Origin: Roseburia sp. 831b
GTDB taxonomy: Bacteria > Bacillota > Clostridia > Lachnospirales > Lachnospiraceae
Direction of reading: 5' to 3'
Assembly: GCF_001940165.2 (NCBI RefSeq)
Contig: NZ_CP135162.1
Coordinates: forward strand, 857,501 to 921,500
DNA length: 64,000 bases
The stretch's first letter is position 1. Every line of letters begins with the position of its first letter. Under the pieces are notes generated by a model. It made no database searches and had not been told where the DNA came from. It worked only from the letters and a program-made list of their open reading frames with translations. This document shows positions 28,084 through 38,059 of the stretch, piece by piece. The position numbers were made by a program, and so were the translations under genes.

Positions 28084-29166
28084 ATGAGCAGAGTTTACAA
28101 TTTTTCGGCAGGACCAGCAGTTTTGCCAGAAGAGGTCTTAAAAGAGGCTGCAGACGAAATGTTAGACTACAAAGGAAGCGGCATGTCCGTTATGGAGATG
28201 AGTCATCGTTCTAAAGTATACGATAACATTATCAAAGAAGCAGAAGCAGATTTAAGAGAATTGATGAACATTCCAGACAATTACAAGGTATTATTCCTGC
28301 AGGGAGGAGCTTCCCAGTTTTTCGCTGAGGTTCCAATGAACCTGATGAAAAACCGCAAGGCAGGTTATATCTTAACCGGTCAGTGGGCAAAGAAAGCGTT
28401 CCAGGAAGCAAAACTTTTTGGTGAGGCTGTAGAACTTGCATCATCTGCGGATGAGACATTTACCTATATTCCAGATTGCTCTGATTTACCAATTACAGAC
28501 GATATGGACTATGTTTATATCTGCGAAAACAATACCATTTACGGAACAAAGTACAAAAAGCTTCCAAATACAAAAGGTAAGATTTTAGTATCCGATATTT
28601 CCTCCTGCTTTTTATCAGAACCGATTGATGTAACAAAATATGGAGTTGTTTACGGTGGCGTTCAGAAAAACGTAGGACCAGCAGGTGTTGTAATTGCGAT
28701 TATCCGTGAAGATTTAATTACAGACGAGGTACTTCCGGGAACACCTACCATGTTAAAATGGAAGACACAGGCAGACAACGATTCCTTATACAACACACCT
28801 CCATGTTACAATATCTACATTTGCGGTAAAGTCTTTAAATGGTTAAAGAAGATGGGGGGGTTATCCGTCATGAAAGAACGCAATGAAGAGAAAGCGAAGA
28901 TTTTATATGATTATTTAGATCAGAGCAAGTTATTCAAAGGAACCGTAAGAAAAGAAGACCGTTCTTTGATGAATGTCCCATTTGTAACAGGTGATAAAGA
29001 CTTAGATGCCAAATTTGTAAAAGAAGCAGAGGCTGCCGGACTTGTGAACTTAAAAGGTCACCGTACCGTTGGTGGAATGAGAGCATCTATCTACAATGCA
29101 ATGCCAAAAGAAGGTGTTGTGAAGTTAGTAGAATTCATGAAGAAGTTTGAGGAGGAAAATGCGTAA
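28084..29166 (+). CDS. serC: Phosphoserine aminotransferase
   Basis: 360-residue PLP enzyme converting 3-phosphohydroxypyruvate to phosphoserine. It begins VYNFSAGPAVLPEEVL; the PLP lysine lies in YGGVQKNVGPAGV, and HRTVGGMRASIYNAMP is C-terminal. An unusual run of seven G at 28853-28859 codes for Gly-Gly and is a possible slippage site. TAATG overlap with serA. Confidence 0.95.
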   Translation: MSRVYNFSAGPAVLPEEVLKEAADEMLDYKGSGMSVMEMSHRSKVYDNIIKEAEADLRELMNIPDNYKVLFLQGGASQFFAEVPMNLMKNRKAGYILTGQWAKKAFQEAKLFGEAVELASSADETFTYIPDCSDLPITDDMDYVYICENNTIYGTKYKKLPNTKGKILVSDISSCFLSEPIDVTKYGVVYGGVQKNVGPAGVVIAIIREDLITDEVLPGTPTMLKWKTQADNDSLYNTPPCYNIYICGKVFKWLKKMGGLSVMKERNEEKAKILYDYLDQSKLFKGTVRKEDRSLMNVPFVTGDKDLDAKFVKEAEAAGLVNLKGHRTVGGMRASIYNAMPKEGVVKLVEFMKKFEEENA

Positions 29167-30329
29167 TGTATCAGTATCATTGTTTAAATCCGATTGCAGG
29201 TGTTGGTTTAAATCTTTTTTCCGAAGATTATAAAAAAGTAGAAGAGTTAAATGACGCAGATGCAGTCTTAGTGCGTAGTGCAGCAATGCATGACATGGAC
29301 CTCCCGGATAGTCTGCTTGCAGTAGCCCGTGCCGGAGCTGGTGTCAACAACATTCCTTTAGACAAATGTGCAGATCAGGGTATTGTCGTATTTAACACAC
29401 CAGGTGCGAATGCAAACGGTGTAAAAGAGCTTGTGTTTGCAGGCATGCTTTATGCATCCCGTGATTTGATTGGCGGAATGGAATGGTTAAATGCCAACAA
29501 AGGCGAAGAAAACATTGCCAAGATGGCAGAAAAAGAGAAAAAGAATTTTGCCGGTCATGAGATTTCCGGCAAGAAATTAGGTGTCATTGGTCTTGGCGCC
29601 ATCGGTGTGTTAGTGGCAAATGCTGCAACACATATGGGAATGGATGTCTATGGATATGACCCATATATTTCGGTCAATGCAGCATGGAACTTATCTAGAA
29701 GTGTAAAACACATCAGCAATGTAGAGGAAATCTACAAAGAATGTGATTTTATTACCATCCACGTACCACTTTTAGATTCTACTAAGAAAATGATTAGTGC
29801 AGAAGCAATTGCAATGATGAAACCAACTACAATTGTACTTAACTTTGCGAGAGACCTTCTGGTAGATGAAGAAGCAATGGTAGACGCACTTGCACAGGGA
29901 AAAGTTGCAAAATACGTTTCAGACTTCCCGAACCCAACAACAGTAGGAGCAAAAGGATGTCTTGTAACACCTCATCTTGGAGCCTCCACATCGGAGTCTG
30001 AAGATAACTGTGCCATCATGGCAGTTCGTGAGATTCGTGATTACTTAGAGAATGGTAACATTGTTCATTCTGTAAACTTCCCGGATTGTTCCATGGGAGC
30101 ATGTACGGTTGCAGGCCGTGTCGGTATCTTGCATAAGAACGAAAAAGGTATGATCAGCCAGTATACAACTGTCTTAGGAGATGCTGGAATCAATATCGCA
30201 GACATGACCAATAAATCAAAGGGAGATTACGCATATGCATTAATCGATGTAGATGCACCTTTGACAGATGAAGTAATGAAAAAACTGGCAGCAATTCCAG
30301 GCGTACTTCGTGCACGGAAAGTAAAATAA
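29166..30329 (+). CDS. serA: D-3-phosphoglycerate dehydrogenase with ACT domain
   Basis: 387-residue NAD enzyme catalysing the first step of serine synthesis. The NAD loop is KLGVIGLGAIGVLVANAA, and the substrate region is ARAGAGVNNIPLDKC. The C-terminal 70 residues form an ACT domain (GMISQYTTVLGDAGINIADM), likely serine-responsive. It is translationally coupled to serC. A terminator follows about 95 bases later. Confidence 0.93.
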   Translation: MYQYHCLNPIAGVGLNLFSEDYKKVEELNDADAVLVRSAAMHDMDLPDSLLAVARAGAGVNNIPLDKCADQGIVVFNTPGANANGVKELVFAGMLYASRDLIGGMEWLNANKGEENIAKMAEKEKKNFAGHEISGKKLGVIGLGAIGVLVANAATHMGMDVYGYDPYISVNAAWNLSRSVKHISNVEEIYKECDFITIHVPLLDSTKKMISAEAIAMMKPTTIVLNFARDLLVDEEAMVDALAQGKVAKYVSDFPNPTTVGAKGCLVTPHLGASTSESEDNCAIMAVREIRDYLENGNIVHSVNFPDCSMGACTVAGRVGILHKNEKGMISQYTTVLGDAGINIADMTNKSKGDYAYALIDVDAPLTDEVMKKLAAIPGVLRARKVK

Positions 30330-30422
30330 AAGTAATTAGAATTAGAGAAAAAGGGAGTAAAATCCCCTGACAGAAAAATCGCCAAGACCGTGAGGTTAAT
30401 GGGATTAAGTTAAGAATGAGGA

Positions 30423-30464
30423 AGAGAAGTTAGTATCGTAATTGATAGTAACTTCTCTTTTTTT
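30423..30464 (+). terminator. Terminator after serA
   Basis: AGAGAAGTTA and TAACTTCTCT enclose a 16-base loop and run into seven T. The rest of the 30330-30617 gap holds no gene; besides this terminator I see a hairpin CCACCG/CGGTGG near 30536-30557 and the rpn promoter. Confidence 0.85.
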
Positions 30465-30572
30465 GATAGATTTTTGCGCCGGAATCCGTAATAATAAGTG
30501 TAATTACAAAACATCCCAGATGCATCACGGGAAACCACCGGCATGGACCAACGGTGGAATGTGGTTATCCTC

Positions 30573-30601
30573 TTGCGAACCCATTTTATTCATAGTATAA
30601 T
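30573..30601 (+). promoter_or_regulatory. Promoter of the rpn remnant
   Basis: TTGCGA (30573-30578), 17 bases, TATAAT (30596-30601). Confidence 0.55.
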
Positions 30602-30617
30602 TTAGAAAAAAGAGGGG

Positions 30618-31617
30618 ATGGTGTAAAATACGGGGGAACAAAAGTTAAAACCTGATATTATTTTAAAGAATTACTGGCGTAACAATGAGCAGTTCGCTGA
30701 TTTCTTTAATGCAGTATTATTTGGAGGGGAACAAATTATACATTCGGATGAATTAGAGGATATGGATACGGAAGAATCCTCTGTACTTGAGCACAAACAG
30801 TATGCAGAGAGTATTGGTGCATCAGGAGACAATGTCAAGGTAAGAAAAAAGTCGACGGTATATGATGTCGAATTTGTCATGCTAGGACTCGAGGGACAGG
30901 AGCGAATCCATTATGCAATGCCGATGAGGGTCATGGGATATGATTATGGTACTTATAAGAAACAGTATGAAGATAATGCTGCCAAATATAAAAATGCAAA
31001 AGGTATGACAGAAGATGAATTCTTATCTAAAATGAAGAAAACGGATAAGTTGATACCGGTCATAACCATCGTAGTTTATTATGGTGAAAAACCGTGGGAT
31101 GGTGCAATTTCGCTTCATGGAATGTTAAATAATCCAATGGAAATGCTACCATTTGTAAATGATTATAAGATGCACTTGGTTGAGGCTAGAAAAAATGATT
31201 TGAAGCTTCATAATGTGAATAACAAAGATTTATTTAATCTTCTTGAATCTTCTTGAAATCTTGCTGGATAAAAACAATAAATTAAGCGTGACGCGTGAAA
31301 AAGCAATTAATTATGCAAGAGAACATAAGGTAGAAAAGTCGGTTATCATGACAGTTGCAGGAGCGGCAAATTGTAAGATGGACTATAATAGAATGTTGAA
31401 GAAGGGAGATGCTGATATGTGCACTGTATTTGAGGAAACAAGAAAAGAAGGAGTGGCTCAGGGAGTAACGCAAGGAAGAGCAGAGGAAATCATTGAAACA
31501 GGCTATGAGTTTGGGCTTTCAGAAGATGATATTTTAGCAAGACTTCAGAAAAAATTAAATGTGTCCTTACAGAAAGCACAGGAGTATCTTGCGATGTTTG
31601 GAAAAAAGACAGTATAG
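30618..31617 (+). pseudogene. Rpn-family recombination-promoting nuclease/putative transposase, broken
   Basis: The protein reads GEQKLKPDIILKNYWRNNEQ at its N-terminus, then STVYDVEFVMLGLEGQERIHY and VITIVVYYGEKPWDG, and ends with a coiled EDDILARLQKKLNVSLQKAQEY. These are typical of Rpn PD-(D/E)XK proteins, which are numerous in Lachnospiraceae. Two lesions are visible. The N-terminal frame has no good start: ATG 30618 is followed by TAA as codon 3, and the later in-frame ACG at 30630 aligns where a Met could have been. Also, ATCTTCTTGA is duplicated in tandem at 31237-31256, shifting the frame; removing one copy restores one continuous protein. Promoter and body are otherwise intact, so decay is recent. 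Confidence 0.85.
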
Positions 31618-31646
31618 AAAAATCAGAACAAGAGGAACAGTAATTT

Positions 31647-32564
31647 ATGAATATATTAGCAACAATCGACTCCACAGAAATCGTGGATACCCTGACCAAT
31701 GCGCAGGAAAATATGCAACAGAATGTAGAAGAGGTGGCAAAAAATCCTGGAATTATCCGGACTTATTTTGAAAATTTGGTTCCAGATTTGATTAGTTTTG
31801 GCTTACAGGTTGTCATTGCAATTTTAATCTATGTTGTTGGAGCAAAGATAATCAAGGCAATTTTAAAAATGATGAACCGTTCGATGGAACGCGCAGGTAC
31901 TGATATCGGTGTCAAACAGTTTTTATCTACGGTGATAAAATATGCACTTTACATCATTTTGATTATGATTATCCTAAATTTGTTCGGTATCGCAACGACG
32001 TCCGTAGTTGCATTGATTGGTTCCGCAGGAGTGGCAGTCGGTCTTGCATTGCAGGGAAGCCTTGCAAATATTGCAGGTGGTGTTTTGATTCTGTTTTTAA
32101 AACCGTTTCGTGTGGGTGATTATATTATTGAAGATACCAATAAGAATGAAGGAACCGTTGCTGAAATCTCGGTATTTTATACAAAATTATTAACGATTGA
32201 CAATAAGGTGGTCATGATTCCAAACGGAATTTTAGCGAATGCGAGTCTGACAAATGTATCCCATATGGATAAAAGACGTGTGGATCTTGTTGTCGGCGTT
32301 TCTTATGAGGCTGATATCAAGAAGACAAAAGAAGTATTACAAAAAGTAATAGAAGAAGAACCAGCCAGATTAAAAGACGAAGAAATGCAGGTTTTTGTGT
32401 CAGAATTGGCAGACAGTTCCGTCAATATGGGTGTCCGCGTCTGGGTGAAGGCAGAGGAATACTGGCCAGCCAAGTGGAGAATCACAGAGAATGTCAAATT
32501 AGCATTAGATAAAAATGGAATTTCGATTCCATATCCACAACTTGATGTGCAAATTAGACAATAG
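31647..32564 (+). CDS. Small-conductance mechanosensitive channel (MscS family)
   Basis: 305-residue inner-membrane channel that opens under hypo-osmotic tension. Hydrophobic helices lie at about residues 45-70, 90-115 and 120-145; the pore helix IGSAGVAVGLALQGSLANIAGG is the classic Gly/Ala-rich TM3, followed by the beta domain GDYIIEDTNKNEGTVAEI. No ribosome site stronger than AGAGGAA is seen. Confidence 0.92.
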   Translation: MNILATIDSTEIVDTLTNAQENMQQNVEEVAKNPGIIRTYFENLVPDLISFGLQVVIAILIYVVGAKIIKAILKMMNRSMERAGTDIGVKQFLSTVIKYALYIILIMIILNLFGIATTSVVALIGSAGVAVGLALQGSLANIAGGVLILFLKPFRVGDYIIEDTNKNEGTVAEISVFYTKLLTIDNKVVMIPNGILANASLTNVSHMDKRRVDLVVGVSYEADIKKTKEVLQKVIEEEPARLKDEEMQVFVSELADSSVNMGVRVWVKAEEYWPAKWRITENVKLALDKNGISIPYPQLDVQIRQ

Positions 32565-32577
32565 AACTACATTTGTC

Positions 32578-32606
32578 TTGACAAAAAAAGACGAATATGC
32601 TAAATT
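32578..32606 (+). promoter_or_regulatory. Cold-shock gene promoter with long leader
   Basis: TTGACA (32578-32583), 17 bases, TAAATT (32601-32606) with extended TG. The predicted leader to the ATG is about 100 bases, long as in cold-shock mRNAs whose 5' end folds in response to temperature. Confidence 0.7.
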
Positions 32607-32710
32607 TATACTTGTCAGATAAAACTGATGCATGCAATTTTAACAGAAGAGATTGCAGAATAACAAAGCGACTTAGATAAAAGTTCGCATTTATGTATTA
32701 GGAGGATTTA

Positions 32711-32917
32711 GTGATGCAGCAGGGAACTGTAAAATGGTTTAACGCAAAAAAAGGTTATGGATTTATCTCAGATGAACAGGGAAATGACGTATTTGTTCAT
32801 TTTTCAGCATTGAATATGGATGGATTCAAAGAATTAAAAGATGGAGAATCTGTTGAATTTGACGTTGTTGACGGAGAGAAAGGACCTCAGGCAGCAAACG
32901 TAATTCGCATGAATTAA
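32711..32917 (+). CDS. Cold-shock domain protein (CspA family)
   Basis: 68-residue OB-fold single-strand nucleic-acid chaperone. The RNP1 motif KGYGFIS and RNP2 motif VFVHFSAL are intact. GGAGG lies before the start; ATG 32714 gives the usual [15 protein letters not shown]-terminus, and the GTG/ATG pair makes the exact start uncertain by one codon. Confidence 0.95.
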   Translation: MMQQGTVKWFNAKKGYGFISDEQGNDVFVHFSALNMDGFKELKDGESVEFDVVDGEKGPQAANVIRMN

Positions 32918-32998
32918 TTCTGATAGAGGAAGTTAGACAGTACGTTGTTGATAGTATGCTGTCATGTTTTTCGAAAATCTTATAAGAATAACCAGGAA

Positions 32999-33030
32999 GA
33001 GGAGTGCTCGAAAAGAGTGCTCCTCTTTTT
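32999..33030 (+). terminator. Terminator after cold-shock gene
   Basis: GAGGAGTGCTC-GAAAA-GAGTGCTCCTC (11 pairs, two G-T) followed by five T. Confidence 0.82.
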
Positions 33031-33142
33031 CTGAAAAAACGATTTCTAGTTTATACTTTTTAATCGTGGGGAAAAATGGTATAATAAGTAACATGAGTTT
33101 ATTTGGCCTTTGAGAGACCAAGGGAAAGGTATGGTTTAGAAA

Positions 33143-36082
33143 ATGAAACTATCAGATTTAACAGCATATGAAGTGCTTGAGGAAAGACGATTAGAAGATT
33201 TAAATGCAATCGGATATATTATAAGACATAAAAAGAGCGGTGCAAGAATTGCCGCAATTTCAAATGATGACGAGAATAAGGTATTTTATATCGGATTTCG
33301 TACACCACCGGAAAACTCCACCGGAGTGCCGCACATTATCGAGCATACAGTACTTTGTGGCTCTGACAAATATCCGGTAAAAGATCCCTTCGTGGAATTG
33401 GTAAAAGGGTCTCTAAATACGTTTTTAAATGCGATGACTTATCCGGAGAAGACAGTATATCCAATTGCAAGCTGCAATGAGAAGGATTTCCAGAATCTGA
33501 TGGATGTCTACATGGATGCCGTGTTCCATCCAAATATTTACAAGCATGAAGAGATTTTTAAGCAGGAAGGCTGGCATTATGAGCTAGAGGAAAAAGATGC
33601 GCCGGTCACAATCAATGGTGTTGTATACAATGAGATGAAGGGGGCATTTTCCTCCCCGGATGATGTTTTACAAAGAGAGATTTTAAACTCTTTATTTCCA
33701 GAGAATGCGTACCATCATGAATCTGGCGGAGACCCGCTTCATATTCCAGAGTTGACTTATGAGGAATACCTTGATTTCCACCGCAAATATTATCATCCAT
33801 GCAATTCCTATATTTATTTATATGGTGATATGGACCTTGTAGAAAAGTTAAAGTGGATGGACGAAGAATATCTTGGAAAATATGATAAGATTGAACTGGA
33901 TTCTACCATTGCCCTGCAGAAACCATTTGAAAAACCAATTGAGGTGAACAAGGCATATTCTATTTCATCAACGGAGTCAGAGGAAGATAACACTTATCTT
34001 TCCTACAATGTTGCAATTGAAACCGTTTTAGATAAGAAATTATATCAGGCGTTTGATATCTTAGATTATGCGCTTGTCAGTGCACCGGGCGCACCGTTAA
34101 AGAAAGCACTTCTAGATGCAGGAATCGGTAAAGATATTTTAGGTTCTTTTGACAATGGAATTTTACAGCCGGTATTTTCAATCGTAGCAAAGAATACGAA
34201 CAAGTCAGAAAAAGAGCACTTTTTATCGGTGATTCGAGAGACATTAGAGGGTGTTGTCAAAAATGGCTTGAATAAAAAAGCACTTCTCGCTGGAATCAAC
34301 AGTGCGGAATTCCGTTTCCGTGAAGCGGATTTTGGACAGTTCCCGAAGGGACTTTTATATGGACTTCAGTGCTTAGACAGCTGGATGTTTGATGATATGC
34401 AGCCATTTATGCATTTAGAGGCGATTGAGACTTACCAGTTTTTGAAAGAGCAGGTAGAGACCGACTATTTTGAAAAACTGATTGAGCGTTATCTGTTACA
34501 GAACACACACGCTTCTGTCGTAGTGATTGAGCCGAAGAAAGGCTTAAATGCAAAGAATGAAGAAGCGTTAGCAGAAAAATTAAAAGCGTACAAGGAGTCC
34601 TTAAGTGAGGCGGAGTTAGAACAGCTCATTGCGGATACCAGACACTTAAAACAGTATCAGGAGGAACCATCGCCAAAAGAGGACTTAGAGAAAATTCCAA
34701 TGTTAAAGCGTTCTGATATGAAAAAAGAGGCAGCACCGCTTTACAATGAAGAACTTACAATGGATAAAACTCCGGTTGTATTTCATGAAATGTTCTCCAA
34801 TGGAATCGATTATCTGTCCTTCTTGTTTGAGGCAGGAGATGTCAAAGAGGAAGACCTTCCATACCTTGGAATTTTAAGATATGTTTTAGGCTATGTGGAT
34901 ACCAAGAGTTATTCTTATGCAGATTTTGCAAATGAGGTAAACATTCACACCGGTGGCGTTTCTTGTTCCGTTGGAATTTATCCGGATGCCAAAGAGGAAG
35001 ATATGGTTCAGGTGAAGTTTGCAGTGCAGACAAAGGCTTTGTATGAAAAATTGCCAAATGCCATGCATTTAATCAAGGAGATGGTTGCAACTTCTGATTA
35101 TTCGGATGAAAAACGTCTCTATGAAGTGATGGCACAGTTGAAATCAAGATTACAGGTAAGCATGAGCAGTTCCGGACATTCCGTTTCTTCCATGCGTGCG
35201 ATGTCTTATTTTTCCAAGAACGCAGCATACCAGGATTCGACAAGCGGTATTGCGTTCTATGAGAAAGTAAAAGAGATTGAAGAACATTTTGAAGAGAAGA
35301 AAGAGGAATTAATTACAAAATTAGTTGCATTGACCAAACAGATTTTCACACCAAACCGTATGTTAGTCAGCGTGACCGCAACCAAAGAGGGAATTGCCGG
35401 TTTAGAACAGGAAATCAAAGATTTTAAGAAGGTATTATTTGAGGATAAGGTAATTGGTGAAGCGGCTAAGCTTACATTAGAGAAGAAAAACGAAGGATTT
35501 ATGGATGCTTCGCAGGTACAGTATGTGGCACGTGCCGGAAACTACCGGAAATTAGGCTATTCCTACACAGGAGCCCTTCGTATTTTAAAAGTCATCATGG
35601 GATACGATTATCTTTGGATTAACGTTCGTGTCAAAGGTGGTGCTTACGGATGCATGAACGGATACCTTCGCAATGGAGACACTTATTTTGTATCTTACCG
35701 TGATCCAAACCTTGCAAAGACAAATGAGGTTTACAATCAGATACCAGAATATGTAAAGGCATTTGAGGCAGATGAGCGTGATATGACAAAATATGTCATC
35801 GGAACGATCAGTGATATGGATACACCGATGAATCCGTACGCAAAGGGAGCACGCTCTATGAGTGCTTATTTACAGCATATCACAATCGACGATTTACAAA
35901 GAGAGCGTGACGAGGTAATTCATGCGTCGCAGGAAGATATCCGTAATCTGGAGGGCTTGCTTAGCGCAGTCTTAGAGCAGGATAATCTTTGTGTCATCGG
36001 AAATGAAGATGCTATTTTAGAAGAAAAAGATATGTTTTTACAAGTGAAAAATCTAAATGAAACCGGAAAGGATAAAGAATGA
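33143..36082 (+). CDS. M16C metallopeptidase (presequence-protease/insulinase type)
   Basis: 979-residue zinc peptidase made of two M16 halves forming a closed chamber that degrades short peptides. The inverted zinc motif HIIEH lies near residue 60 in VPHIIEHTVLCGSDKYP, and NEMKGAFSSPDDVLQ holds the third-ligand region. The C-terminal half ends with VRVKGGAYGCMNGYLRNGD, matching the substrate-closing Arg-Tyr region. No signal peptide, so it is cytoplasmic. Its stop overlaps the era ATG by 4 bases. TATAAT at 33080-33085 is a likely -10. Confidence 0.92.
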   Translation: MKLSDLTAYEVLEERRLEDLNAIGYIIRHKKSGARIAAISNDDENKVFYIGFRTPPENSTGVPHIIEHTVLCGSDKYPVKDPFVELVKGSLNTFLNAMTYPEKTVYPIASCNEKDFQNLMDVYMDAVFHPNIYKHEEIFKQEGWHYELEEKDAPVTINGVVYNEMKGAFSSPDDVLQREILNSLFPENAYHHESGGDPLHIPELTYEEYLDFHRKYYHPCNSYIYLYGDMDLVEKLKWMDEEYLGKYDKIELDSTIALQKPFEKPIEVNKAYSISSTESEEDNTYLSYNVAIETVLDKKLYQAFDILDYALVSAPGAPLKKALLDAGIGKDILGSFDNGILQPVFSIVAKNTNKSEKEHFLSVIRETLEGVVKNGLNKKALLAGINSAEFRFREADFGQFPKGLLYGLQCLDSWMFDDMQPFMHLEAIETYQFLKEQVETDYFEKLIERYLLQNTHASVVVIEPKKGLNAKNEEALAEKLKAYKESLSEAELEQLIADTRHLKQYQEEPSPKEDLEKIPMLKRSDMKKEAAPLYNEELTMDKTPVVFHEMFSNGIDYLSFLFEAGDVKEEDLPYLGILRYVLGYVDTKSYSYADFANEVNIHTGGVSCSVGIYPDAKEEDMVQVKFAVQTKALYEKLPNAMHLIKEMVATSDYSDEKRLYEVMAQLKSRLQVSMSSSGHSVSSMRAMSYFSKNAAYQDSTSGIAFYEKVKEIEEHFEEKKEELITKLVALTKQIFTPNRMLVSVTATKEGIAGLEQEIKDFKKVLFEDKVIGEAAKLTLEKKNEGFMDASQVQYVARAGNYRKLGYSYTGALRILKVIMGYDYLWINVRVKGGAYGCMNGYLRNGDTYFVSYRDPNLAKTNEVYNQIPEYVKAFEADERDMTKYVIGTISDMDTPMNPYAKGARSMSAYLQHITIDDLQRERDEVIHASQEDIRNLEGLLSAVLEQDNLCVIGNEDAILEEKDMFLQVKNLNETGKDKE

Positions 36083-36987
36083 ACGAAAGCTTTAAATCAG
36101 GATTTGTAACCATTATCGGAAGACCAAATGTGGGGAAATCCACATTGATGAACCATTTGATTGGACAAAAAATTGCCATTACATCCAAAAAACCACAGAC
36201 AACCAGAAATAAAATTCAGACGGTCTATACCGATATGAACCGTGGTCAGATTGTGTTTTTGGATACCCCAGGTATTCACCAGGCAAAAAACAAACTTGGT
36301 GAATACATGGTGAATGTTGCAGAGCGTACCTTAAATGAAGTAGACGTCATTTTATGGTTAGTAGAGCCATCTACTTTTATCGGAGCAGGGGAGCAGCACA
36401 TTGCGGAGCAGTTAAAAAAGACCAATACGCCTGTTATTCTGGTAATCAACAAAGTGGATACCGTGGACAAGGAAAAGATTTTAGAATATATCGATTGTTA
36501 TCGTAAAATTTACGATTTTGCAGAGATTATTCCAGTGTCTGCACTTCGAAATATCAACTTAAATGATGTCATTGACATGATTTACAAATATCTGCCATAC
36601 GGACCACAGTTTTATGATGAGGATACGGTGACAGATCAGCCGGAGCGCGCAATCGTGGCAGAAATCATCCGTGAGAAGGCACTTCATGCATTAGACGAGG
36701 AGATTCCGCACGGAATTGCAGTTTCCATCGATCAGATGAAGCAAAGAAAAGGGCAGAACTTTTTTGATATTGATGCTACGATTGTTTGTGAGAAAGATTC
36801 CCATAAAGGAATCATCATCGGAAAAGGCGGCTCGATGTTAAAAAAAATCGGAAGTAATGCCCGCTATGAGATTGAGCGTATGTTAGACGCGAAAGTGAAT
36901 TTAAAGTTATGGGTAAAGGTAAAGAAAGACTGGCGTGACAGCGATTTCTTAATGAAGAACTTTGGCTATGACAAAAAGGAAATTTAA
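36079..36987 (+). CDS. era: GTPase Era
   Basis: 302-residue GTPase assisting 30S assembly by binding the 3' end of 16S rRNA. G1 GRPNVGKSTLMNH, G3 DTPG, G4 NKVD, and a C-terminal KH domain with GIIIGKGGSMLKKIG. It overlaps the M16C gene and precedes the YqzL-like gene and recO, the common Firmicute order. Confidence 0.95.
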   Translation: MNESFKSGFVTIIGRPNVGKSTLMNHLIGQKIAITSKKPQTTRNKIQTVYTDMNRGQIVFLDTPGIHQAKNKLGEYMVNVAERTLNEVDVILWLVEPSTFIGAGEQHIAEQLKKTNTPVILVINKVDTVDKEKILEYIDCYRKIYDFAEIIPVSALRNINLNDVIDMIYKYLPYGPQFYDEDTVTDQPERAIVAEIIREKALHALDEEIPHGIAVSIDQMKQRKGQNFFDIDATIVCEKDSHKGIIIGKGGSMLKKIGSNARYEIERMLDAKVNLKLWVKVKKDWRDSDFLMKNFGYDKKEI

Positions 36988-37058
36988 ATTTGCCTATTTT
37001 TTACTGGTATAGAACGTCAATCCATCGGAGATTCTAAAAGTGATAAGGAGGGACTGCG

Positions 37059-37232
37059 ATGGATGAAGCCTGGAGAATGTTTGAGACAACAGGAAAAGTG
37101 ACAGATTATCTAAATTATTGCAGACAGGAAAAGGGCGAAAACCTGTCTGCTAAGAGAAATACGGATTGTGTGTCTGGCACAGTCAAAGAGAGTAAGGAAA
37201 GAGAAGCCGGATGGGACAGACAGTCGTTTTGA
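37059..37232 (+). CDS. YqzL-like small protein
   Basis: 57 residues starting MDEAWRMFETTGKVTDYLNY, which resembles the short YqzL proteins found between era and recO in Bacillus and clostridia; function unknown. AAGGAGG lies 7 bases before the ATG, strong support for translation. The C-terminal half is charged and overlaps the start of recO by 22 bases in another frame, suggesting coupling. Confidence 0.75.
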   Translation: MDEAWRMFETTGKVTDYLNYCRQEKGENLSAKRNTDCVSGTVKESKEREAGWDRQSF

Positions 37233-37966
37233 CCGGAATGGTCTTGAATGTGATGCCAATTGGCGATTATGACAAAAGAATAACAATATTGACCATGGAA
37301 AGAGGAAAGATTACAGCTTTTGCGCGTGGCGCCAGAAGACCCAACAGCCAACTGTTAGCTGCAACCAATCCTTTTTCTTTTGGTGAATTTGAACTGTTTG
37401 AGGGCAGAAGCTCCTACACGGTCGCAAAAGCAGCCATTAGCAATTATTTCCGGGAACTGACCAATGATTTTGATGTTGCATATTACGGATTCTATTTTCT
37501 GGAATTTGCAGACTATTATTGTCAGGAAAATAACGATGAAAAAGAAATGCTAAAGCTTTTGTATCAGTCGCTTCGCGCACTAGAAAGTCCTTCTTTTGAC
37601 AATCGTTTAGTCCGTCTGATTTTCGAGTTAAAGGCAATGTCAATCAATGGCGAGGGACCAAACGTCTTTTCCTGCCTGGCTTGCCGGAAAAAAGAAAACC
37701 TGCACTATTTTTCCATAGAGCGTGGTGGTACGGTGTGCGACGATTGTGCAAGGAAGGAACAGGCAATACATATCGAGGAATCGACCTGCTATACGATGCA
37801 ATATATTATTTCTGCAAAGATTAGCAAGTTGTACACATTTGCCGTGACAGAGCAGGTTTTAATGCAACTGCAAATGATTATGAAAAAGTATATCAAACGC
37901 TATCTTTCTCATACGTTTAAATCCTTAAAAATTATCGAGGAGTCCGAAAGTTTCCTGGAAAAGTAG
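37211..37966 (+). CDS. recO: DNA repair protein RecO
   Basis: 251-residue recombination mediator that loads RecA with RecR. The N-terminal OB fold (VVLTGMVLNVMPIGDYDKRI) is followed by a helical domain and a zinc site of four cysteines, CLACRKKE and CDDC near residues 156-178. It starts inside the YqzL-like gene. Confidence 0.93.
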   Translation: MGQTVVLTGMVLNVMPIGDYDKRITILTMERGKITAFARGARRPNSQLLAATNPFSFGEFELFEGRSSYTVAKAAISNYFRELTNDFDVAYYGFYFLEFADYYCQENNDEKEMLKLLYQSLRALESPSFDNRLVRLIFELKAMSINGEGPNVFSCLACRKKENLHYFSIERGGTVCDDCARKEQAIHIEESTCYTMQYIISAKISKLYTFAVTEQVLMQLQMIMKKYIKRYLSHTFKSLKIIEESESFLEK

Positions 37967-37989
37967 AGTGCGTTTCCCATAGTTTGAGG

Positions 37990-38018
37990 TTGAAATCAGA
38001 AACGAATAATTGTATAAT
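37990..38018 (+). promoter_or_regulatory. Promoter of the lipoprotein-glyS unit
   Basis: TTGAAA (37990-37995), 17 bases, TATAAT (38013-38018): a near-consensus sigma-A promoter. Confidence 0.75.
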
Positions 38019-38059
38019 AGCATGGATTATTATTTTTGAGGAAATGGAAAGGCATGGAC

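Noticed and set aside
28853..28859. Frameshift in serC at a run of seven G
   Set aside because: The frame is continuous through the run and the downstream protein is correct; only a possible slippage site.
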